From an uncultured Bacteroidales bacterium (GTDB taxonomy: Bacteria; Bacteroidota; Bacteroidia; Bacteroidales; WCHB1-69), in contig CALECM010000102.1 in the NCBI GenBank assembly GCA_937949745.1, positions 1 to 32,824 of the forward strand: a DNA stretch of 32,824 nt, given 5' to 3'. The position numbers and the translations under genes were made by a program. Positions 26,090-32,824 of the stretch are shown one piece after another (within the stretch, counting starts at the first letter, position 1; each line of letters starts with the position of its first letter). The notes under the pieces were generated by a model. It had not been told where the DNA came from. It made no database searches and was given only the letters and a program-made list of their open reading frames with translations.

Positions 26090-26908
26090 ATGAAAAAAAT
26101 AATCGGATTATTATGCTTCTTTCTAGGTTCGTTGCTATTGCATGCGGCCAATACCGAAACCTTGGATAAAGAACTTAAGATAGCCTTTCCTCCTAACGGG
26201 CATAAACTTTCTTTTGATCCCGCACAACCTTTGATGTTCGTCTGGACCGACAGCCTCCGCGACCATACTCCCTATAACTTCATCCTGGTAGAAATGAAGT
26301 CCGGCCAGTCCGTCGAAGAAGCCCTTAAACTTAACACTCCGCTTTCCCAGATAAAAGAAATCAATAATTATTACACTTATTATCCGTGGAATGCTCCCTG
26401 GTTTAAAAATAACGTACAATATGCCTGGCAGGTTACATCACTGAAAGACGGGAGCCGTGTCACTGCAAGTTTTTATTTTACGCAATCGGCCCCACAATAT
26501 CAATACATTTTAAAATATAATAACCGGTTCGCTGAATTGAAAGAAAAACTGGATGGAAGTTATCAGATGGCTTTTGATAAATATATCATGATCCATTACA
26601 CGGAATTATACCAGGTGTCTCCCGAACAGGGACTGAGGTTCCGGATTTTGGATAAGAACCGGCAAATCCTTGTACAAACTGATGATAACGGGAATGTTAT
26701 AAATAATGCAACGATACCTAAAGTCCCCATCAGAAGAAGGGAAAACTGGGTAACCATTAATTTGAATCAGGTCCCGAACGATATGATGGATTATGGTCCG
26801 TTTTATTATCTTGAAGTATGGAACGGGAAAGGCGAATACCACTTTCTCCGCTTCCGGTGCGATTATTCTCTTCCCTCTTATAACTATCAGGTTGCCGCAA
26901 TGCCGTAG
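26090..26908 (+). CDS. Exported Fn3-like protein between the two giant genes
   Basis: Protein of 272 residues with a Sec signal peptide (about 1-19, ending LLHAA). An Fn3-like beta-sandwich seems to cover about 28-130, with PPNGHKLSFDPAQPLMFVW and NNVQYAWQVTSLKDGSRVTA as characteristic strands. A second beta-rich domain covers 140-272. No enzymatic motif is visible. It lies 14 bases after the first giant gene and 34 bases before the second, so it is surely cotranscribed and may bridge or chaperone the two large proteins. The function is inferred from context only. Confidence 0.75.
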   Translation: MKKIIGLLCFFLGSLLLHAANTETLDKELKIAFPPNGHKLSFDPAQPLMFVWTDSLRDHTPYNFILVEMKSGQSVEEALKLNTPLSQIKEINNYYTYYPWNAPWFKNNVQYAWQVTSLKDGSRVTASFYFTQSAPQYQYILKYNNRFAELKEKLDGSYQMAFDKYIMIHYTELYQVSPEQGLRFRILDKNRQILVQTDDNGNVINNATIPKVPIRRRENWVTINLNQVPNDMMDYGPFYYLEVWNGKGEYHFLRFRCDYSLPSYNYQVAAMP

Positions 26909-26942
26909 CTTTCACTGTCAAATCCAAACTTATAGTAAAATT

Positions 26943-29900
26943 ATGAAAAAAAATATTATTATACTTATTCTCTCCTTTATTTTTTGGGTTGGAATACCTG
27001 TTATTCTGAAAGGAAGTGAAGAACTTTACATGTCCTATCTCCGGGGTGCGCAAATCAGCCGGAATAAAACCATGAATATCGCATTGCCGAAAAACGATCT
27101 TCCCTATTGGAAAATCCAGTCCAGCCATATTCATGCTAAGTTATATCTGGCGGAAGACCGCGAGGAACTCCATAATACCGAAACCTATAGCGTCAGATAT
27201 GAAATCACCCTTAATTATGGAACCGGCGGGAAAGATGTGTATACGGACGAATTACAGGTTACATACAGAGTGAATGGCATTTATCAGGATATCGATCTCA
27301 GGAAATACGGGAATCAGGTCTATACTTCCGCTTCACTGAAAATCTTGGAGGTCCTGGGGACTACTCCCGATGACCTGATCCTGGAATTACAAATAAATAC
27401 TTACCGTGTGGAGGACATGCGGATAACGCTTGCTCCGACTTCGGTAACGGGCGTGGCGGGAAGAAGTTCCCGCGAATTACTTATTACCTGGGACTATTAT
27501 GCCGGATATGAAAGTTATGATGTGGAATGGCTTTTCATTGATAATCCTTCGCACCGGGATAATATCCCTTTCGATTTTAAAAACGCTACCCGGGTCAATA
27601 CAAGTCAGAACTATTACGTGGTTCCGCTTGCTTATCCTAAAGGAAGCGTTTTGTTTAGAGTCCGGGGAATCTATATTCCCACCACCACTAATCTTTATAC
27701 GGGATTCTGGAGCCATGCGGCGGGTTCGGGTACCTCTCTCCCGCAGCCCGGGCCCGAAATACGCTACGATTACGATGGGTTGGAGCAGGATATGAGCTGG
27801 CAATATACAGGTATGTTCGCCGAGGAGGGGAAAAGGAGTGAAGCTATTACTTTCTTTGACGGAACACTGCGTGACCGCCAGCAGGTCGTATTCGGCAATG
27901 ATCCGGAAATTGCCCGTATCACTGAAACATTTTATGACCACATGGGGCGTCCTGCCCTGAAAAGTTTACCGGTTCCCACTTCCGGAACCGGAATGCATTA
28001 TTACGGGACCGGAGGAAGCTCCAACGGACAATTCAACGGGCCTATGGAAAAAAGTCAATATGATACGGACGATAAAATAGGAAATCCGGATCCCTTTCCG
28101 GAACGTGGCGGCTGGAGCCGGTATTATTCACCGGCTAACTCATTTTTGAACCGACTTTATGCCGTTAATGTAGCACAGGTTCCCGCCGATCAGGGATATG
28201 TTTATTCCCATATCCGGTATCGCAATGACGGTACCGACCGGATCCATTCGGTCTCCGCTCCCGGACAGGATTTTGCTTTAGGAAGTGGTCACGAAACGCG
28301 CTATTATTACGGAAATCCAACTCAATCGGAACTGGACAGGCTTTTCGGAAATGAAGTCGGGGATGCTTCCCATTACCAGAAAGTGATCACTGTGGATGCT
28401 AATGATATGACCACGATCGAATATTACGATATGCAGGAACGGCTCATCGCCACTTCCCTCGGAACAGGAGGCGATAACCTGTTGCCCATCGACGGAGCGC
28501 CCGAACCCCGGAGGTTCTCGGAAACTATTTATTACGACGAAGAAAGCCGGGAAGATAACCGCACCATTTTAGTCTCCGCTAACGGCACCTATACTTTTGA
28601 GTACTATTTTAATCCGGCTTCCCGGATTTGCGAATTCTGCCAGGTAAAGCAGGTTTGCCTCGAATGTTACTATAAGATCGTTGTGAGCCTGTGGGATCCC
28701 GATAAAATGAAATATATTTTTTATCAGACCGATATTGTAAACGGGGAAAAGAAATATTTCTTTGAAGCCACTCTCGGTATAGGAAACTATTTACTTCATA
28801 AGGAAGTCGCTATTTATGACGGGAACCTTGAGGGTATGCTGGATAATTACCGTGCCGTGATGGATCAATGCGCCCCGTACATTCCCGTACAACCCGCGCC
28901 CTGTTATACTATTTGCGAAGAGTACTGTATGCAGACCCTGAATTACAGTGAACCGGACTATAGCAAAAAGGAATTTACGGACTGTATGGAGCAATGCGAA
29001 AATCCTCCCGTCACCTATCAAACCCAGTGCGAAGCCTGGTATGAAAGCATGTTGCGGGATATGAGCCCGGGTGGACAGTATTTCGATAATATCACTTACC
29101 GTTGTCCGCCCGACAGTTTGGAAAATGTTTATGATTTTTCAGGACGGAATAATTTTCTGAACAGGATATCCACTTCTTCTTTAAGTAATGATCCCTGGAT
29201 ACGATCCATGCTAAGCCTGTTCGGAATACCTTCTTCGGATCCGGATCGATATAACCGGTTATGGGACAGCCTCCGGAATAACTGGGACGAACAATATTCC
29301 CTTCAGATGTTTGCCTACCATCCCGAAAGGAGTATTTACGAACTGAAATGCGCCTGTGGCGATACTTCCCTACAAAACGGTTTTGACAACCTGATGATGA
29401 ATATCACGTCGTTTAAGGAAGCGGACGGATATGGACTGTTAAATCCGCTCGGGATGAATTTGAATCCTGGCGGCAGTATTACGAATGACCCTGACAAGGA
29501 AGGTTATCAACCGTTTAAGCCGGGTTTAATGGATCCCTATTTTGAGGCAGGTGTAAAAAAGTGTTGTGAGAAAAGCGCTGCGGAAATGAGGGAATATATC
29601 ATGGACAGAATGAAAAATTACCTGACGTGGGAACAGAATAACCGTAAGTATTTCGCAAGTGTGTGGTATCTTCTTTTCGATCCGGACAGGATAAGCGTAG
29701 GTAGCGGTCCCTCTGTCCTTTTTGACGTAAGGGAAGCATTTATCAGCATGCAAGAGGGCATACTACCCGAAATAGCAGAACAATATAGCTGTAGCAAGGA
29801 CGATGCCCGGTGGATCCTCTTCCGGAATATATATCTTTACCTGAAAGAAGAAACCAAGGCCACGTTCTTCACAAACTGTTATAATGAATACGCGCTATAT

Positions 29901-32824
29901 AAAGAACCTTTAGCCAAGGATCAGAGGGAATGGCATACCGGAGATTATCCTGAAGACGCGCTGGAAAGTTGTAAGTATTACCTTTACGCGGATCCCGCCT
30001 GCCGGAACCGGCCACTCACCATGGAAGGCTTTGAGATCAGGTTCTTATGTAATCCCGCTTACGGGCTTAATCGCGATAATGCGCAGGAGATGCTCAATAT
30101 CAGTGTGACGGAACTCACGGAAAATTGTATGGACGAGTGCGAGGCGTACGCCAACCAGTGGATGCTCGAATTGCGGGATTATCTAGCTGAAAGCTGTGAC
30201 ATAAAGGAGCAGGACAGCCGTTGGCAGGATATAAAAGACGAATTAATCAAGCTCTGCCAAAAAGTTGGATGTATGGAGAGTGCATATAAAATGGATTTTA
30301 CACGCCGGCAGCTTTTTGAAGAAAGATCATTCAGATGGATTTTTGAAAGTATAGGTTGTGATATGAATGGTAAATACATCCTGCCTATGATCGTATTCCC
30401 GAAAGAAGATAATTTCTTGGACTGCGGATGCAATAATTTTCAGGAATTCCTTAATACGGCCGGCCTTACTTTCGCCTCCGACCGCGAGGCTATTTCTAAA
30501 GCCCTTGAGGAAGAAAACATAAAAACGGATGTGGATTACTGGAAGAAATTCTGTATGTTCACCCGCTATAACTATCTGCTCGAAAACTATAATGATACGA
30601 TTGTGTGGGTAGAATATGATTTCCCCGCGCGTTTCCGGTGTACTCCGGCTGACGAAGACTGGTTAGCCCAATGCAAAAAAAAGAACGAATTGGAAGCGGC
30701 AAGCCTCAACACCCGGGCTAAAGAAGAGGCGCTCGACGTCATGGTGGAGACCAAACGCGGATTATACCCGGACCACTGCCTGGATAATATACAGCTTGAT
30801 CAAATGATCATCAATTATCAAAACGAGGAGTATCTTTTTACCCTTTATTATTACGATCAGGCAGGGAATCTGATCAGGACGGTACCGCCTCTGGGCGTGG
30901 CATTGATTGAAAATGAAAGTATGCTGGAGGCGGTAAGGCGATACCGCCGGACCGTGGACTCCTATGAAAATATGGCCGGATTCGTACATCCCGCCCACAC
31001 GATGTCCACCAATTACCGGTACAATACGCTCGATCAGGTGATCACCAGTTATCTTCCCGACCATGACGCGGAAACCGATATTTATTACGATATTCTTTCC
31101 CGTCCGGTGTTGAGCAGTAATCCAAAACAAAAGAGTAGTTCTACATACACCTATACCCTTTACGACGACCAGGGACGGATCACTGAAACGGGACAGGTGG
31201 CCAATACCGCCCCGGTTGACCAAAAACTGGCCGCTGATCCGCAGGCGCTGGCTGCTTTCATACTCAACGGACAGCGTACCGAAATTACCAGGACTACGTA
31301 TGATATTCCACTGGTTCCGAATCTTGGGCAATCGAACCTGAGAAACCGCATCGCCGCTTTAAGTTATTACGAGCAGGACGGCAGCGCGATACAGTCAGCG
31401 AGTCATTACAGTTATGACTTCCATGGAAATGTGGGAACCTTTATCCGTCAGATCCCTGACTTTTCCGGATTCGGCAAGGAAATGATCACCATGGACTATG
31501 AATACGACCTGATCAGCGGGAACGTCAACAAATTCTGGTATGAGAAGGGAAAGGACGACCAGTTTATCCATCGTTACCGCTATGATGCCGATAACCGCCT
31601 CACCCATGTATTAACTTCCCAGGATAACCAAATCTGGCACCATGATGCCCGCTATTTTTACCTTCCCCATGGTCCTTTAGCCAGGACCGAGTTGGGCGAA
31701 AAACAAATCCAGGGTCTTGATTACGCTTATACCATACGGGGCTGGCTCAAAGCCATGAACAGCTATCAGAGGGATCCTCAGCGCGACATCGGGCAGGACG
31801 GCAATCAGGCTCTTACCGGCAACAGCACTTTCGCCAATGACGCTTTCGGGTACACCTTACAATATTATGCTAATGATTATAAACCCGTGCGCCAGGGCAG
31901 CTCTCTCTTCTGGCTGGATTACCATGAACCGGGCAGGGATCTGTACAACGGGAATATTTCCGGCATGTCCACCCACGCCCGGCCTTCTTCTATCATGAAG
32001 GCGTTCAGGTATGACAAGCTCAACCGTATCATGTTCATGGAAACCGCTACCTTAGCGGGCAACGACACGTGGTCGCCTCTCTCCCAGCAATATAAAACCA
32101 TTTACCGCTATGATTTTAACGGGAATTTAGTATATTTGCATCGACTGGACGATGGGGCTTACGATCTTCACCAAATTCAGTATTACTATCAGCCCCGTAC
32201 CAACCGGCTCAATAACATTCAGGCTTACGGAATAGGATCCTCCGTATACCAATACGATGCCACCGGCAACCTGGTTTATGACGAGAACGAAAAGATGACT
32301 ATCGAATGGAACGCTTCAGGAAAAGTTCGCTCGGTAAAAAAAGCGAACGGTGCGGAACTAACTTTCCGCTACACTGCTTTGGGAGAGCGTGAGGTTAAAA
32401 AAAGCCAGGGTCGTAATGGGGGCAACCAGTATAATATACACGACCCCAATGGAAACATCATAGCTACTTACGGATTAACCGCGAACCGCCTTATTGTGGT
32501 AGAGCAAAGCATTTACGGCGGTAGCGGAAGATTGGGGATATTCCAAAAGACTATTTTGCGCAGGGAGGAAGAAACGTTTGCTTCTCCGCAACCCTCTGAA
32601 AATTACACCCGGCGGCTGGGCCATCGCCAATATGAATTGACGGACCATCTCGGGAACGTGCATGCCACCCTCTTAGACAGGAAATTAGAAAAATTGGTAA
32701 CAAACGGTGAGATGGGGTATTCGCCGGAAATGTATTTCTATACCGATTACTACCCCTTCGGTTTTCCGATGCCCAAACGGTTTGGCAGGACATTATACCG
32801 CTATGGATTTAACGGTCAGGAGAA
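26943..32824 (+). CDS. Giant exported Rhs-core protein, truncated by window edge
   Basis: Open frame from the ATG at 26943 to the window end (1960 full codons plus two bases), with no stop that I found on reading it through. It starts with a Sec-type signal (about 1-24). An Fn3-like region lies about 130-270. The Bacteroidota Rhs linker QDMSWQYTGMFAEEGKR (about 283-299) and YDHMGRPALKSLPVP follow. A cysteine-rich block covers 563-1279, including DMSPGGQYF (706-714). YD repeats are seen at 1545 (YRYDADNRL), 1721 (YRYDFNGNL) and 1769 (YQYDATGNL). The end has DHLGNV (1901-1906), YYPFG (1936-1940) and RYGFNGQE (1953-1960), the conserved core end. The variable tip beyond this lies outside the window. 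Confidence 0.9.
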   Translation, partial: MKKNIIILILSFIFWVGIPVILKGSEELYMSYLRGAQISRNKTMNIALPKNDLPYWKIQSSHIHAKLYLAEDREELHNTETYSVRYEITLNYGTGGKDVYTDELQVTYRVNGIYQDIDLRKYGNQVYTSASLKILEVLGTTPDDLILELQINTYRVEDMRITLAPTSVTGVAGRSSRELLITWDYYAGYESYDVEWLFIDNPSHRDNIPFDFKNATRVNTSQNYYVVPLAYPKGSVLFRVRGIYIPTTTNLYTGFWSHAAGSGTSLPQPGPEIRYDYDGLEQDMSWQYTGMFAEEGKRSEAITFFDGTLRDRQQVVFGNDPEIARITETFYDHMGRPALKSLPVPTSGTGMHYYGTGGSSNGQFNGPMEKSQYDTDDKIGNPDPFPERGGWSRYYSPANSFLNRLYAVNVAQVPADQGYVYSHIRYRNDGTDRIHSVSAPGQDFALGSGHETRYYYGNPTQSELDRLFGNEVGDASHYQKVITVDANDMTTIEYYDMQERLIATSLGTGGDNLLPIDGAPEPRRFSETIYYDEESREDNRTILVSANGTYTFEYYFNPASRICEFCQVKQVCLECYYKIVVSLWDPDKMKYIFYQTDIVNGEKKYFFEATLGIGNYLLHKEVAIYDGNLEGMLDNYRAVMDQCAPYIPVQPAPCYTICEEYCMQTLNYSEPDYSKKEFTDCMEQCENPPVTYQTQCEAWYESMLRDMSPGGQYFDNITYRCPPDSLENVYDFSGRNNFLNRISTSSLSNDPWIRSMLSLFGIPSSDPDRYNRLWDSLRNNWDEQYSLQMFAYHPERSIYELKCACGDTSLQNGFDNLMMNITSFKEADGYGLLNPLGMNLNPGGSITNDPDKEGYQPFKPGLMDPYFEAGVKKCCEKSAAEMREYIMDRMKNYLTWEQNNRKYFASVWYLLFDPDRISVGSGPSVLFDVREAFISMQEGILPEIAEQYSCSKDDARWILFRNIYLYLKEETKATFFTNCYNEYALYKEPLAKDQREWHTGDYPEDALESCKYYLYADPACRNRPLTMEGFEIRFLCNPAYGLNRDNAQEMLNISVTELTENCMDECEAYANQWMLELRDYLAESCDIKEQDSRWQDIKDELIKLCQKVGCMESAYKMDFTRRQLFEERSFRWIFESIGCDMNGKYILPMIVFPKEDNFLDCGCNNFQEFLNTAGLTFASDREAISKALEEENIKTDVDYWKKFCMFTRYNYLLENYNDTIVWVEYDFPARFRCTPADEDWLAQCKKKNELEAASLNTRAKEEALDVMVETKRGLYPDHCLDNIQLDQMIINYQNEEYLFTLYYYDQAGNLIRTVPPLGVALIENESMLEAVRRYRRTVDSYENMAGFVHPAHTMSTNYRYNTLDQVITSYLPDHDAETDIYYDILSRPVLSSNPKQKSSSTYTYTLYDDQGRITETGQVANTAPVDQKLAADPQALAAFILNGQRTEITRTTYDIPLVPNLGQSNLRNRIAALSYYEQDGSAIQSASHYSYDFHGNVGTFIRQIPDFSGFGKEMITMDYEYDLISGNVNKFWYEKGKDDQFIHRYRYDADNRLTHVLTSQDNQIWHHDARYFYLPHGPLARTELGEKQIQGLDYAYTIRGWLKAMNSYQRDPQRDIGQDGNQALTGNSTFANDAFGYTLQYYANDYKPVRQGSSLFWLDYHEPGRDLYNGNISGMSTHARPSSIMKAFRYDKLNRIMFMETATLAGNDTWSPLSQQYKTIYRYDFNGNLVYLHRLDDGAYDLHQIQYYYQPRTNRLNNIQAYGIGSSVYQYDATGNLVYDENEKMTIEWNASGKVRSVKKANGAELTFRYTALGEREVKKSQGRNGGNQYNIHDPNGNIIATYGLTANRLIVVEQSIYGGSGRLGIFQKTILRREEETFASPQPSENYTRRLGHRQYELTDHLGNVHATLLDRKLEKLVTNGEMGYSPEMYFYTDYYPFGFPMPKRFGRTLYRYGFNGQE

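Noticed and set aside
1..32824. CRISPR arrays, tRNA or rRNA genes, and insertion sequences.
   Set aside because: No regularly spaced repeats, tRNA-like folds, rRNA segments or transposase frames were recognised on either strand.

Overview
The window looks like a chromosomal segment of a Bacteroidota bacterium, most likely Bacteroidales. The evidence is the protein types (LytTR/LytS pair, Bacteroidota-type Rhs proteins that use YRYGFNGQE at the end of the core, and DUF5714, DUF362 and Tat-dependent Fe-S proteins), the very AT-rich intergenic DNA, the scarcity of Shine-Dalgarno sequences, and repeated matches to the Bacteroidota -7 promoter element TAnnTTTG. No rRNA, tRNA, CRISPR array, insertion sequence or phage gene was seen.

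Layout. (1) 237-2034, minus strand: a LytTR response regulator and its LytS-type kinase, divergent from a flavodoxin lipoprotein gene. (2) 3047-4096: tatA and tatC, a minimal twin-arginine translocase. (3) 4194-5646: an alpha/beta hydrolase gene convergent with a SanA-like envelope protein gene. (4) 5831-8390: nitroreductase, methyltransferase, NTF2-like protein and a cysteine-rich DUF5714 protein, all on the plus strand. (5) 8391-8791: an intergenic stretch with bacterial interspersed repeats and a 13-bp-stem hairpin. (6) 8792-9863: a DJ-1/PfpI gene divergent from an HxlR regulator gene, with a 17-bp palindrome between them, then a small DUF6483-like gene. (7) 10553-17680: a redox region. It holds a NapH/NapG-like membrane polyferredoxin, a Tat-exported aldo-keto reductase with ferredoxin domain, an AraC regulator, a RibD-C/DHFR-like reductase, and an exported carboxymuconolactone-decarboxylase, cupin and DUF362 trio. 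(8) 18073-19520: a VOC protein and a CorA-type transporter. (9) 19521-20060: a 540-base AT-rich leader. (10) 20061 to the window end: three tightly spaced genes for two giant exported SpvB/Rhs-like proteins with a small Fn3-like exported protein between them. The last gene is open at the window edge.

How the parts fit. The Tat genes, the polyferredoxin with an internal twin-arginine signal, and the aldo-keto reductase with an N-terminal twin-arginine signal suggest that folded Fe-S and nucleotide cofactor proteins are exported to build a periplasmic redox chain. Several other products (flavodoxin, cupin, DUF362, CMD) also carry export signals.

The most striking locus is the terminal Rhs operon. 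The first giant protein has the SpvB/TcB-like amino terminus but no Rhs core. The second has the YD repeats and core but no SpvB-like start. Together they look like a shell protein split over two genes. The window ends exactly at the conserved end of the core, so the variable carboxy-terminal (possibly toxic) tip and any immunity gene lie just outside it.
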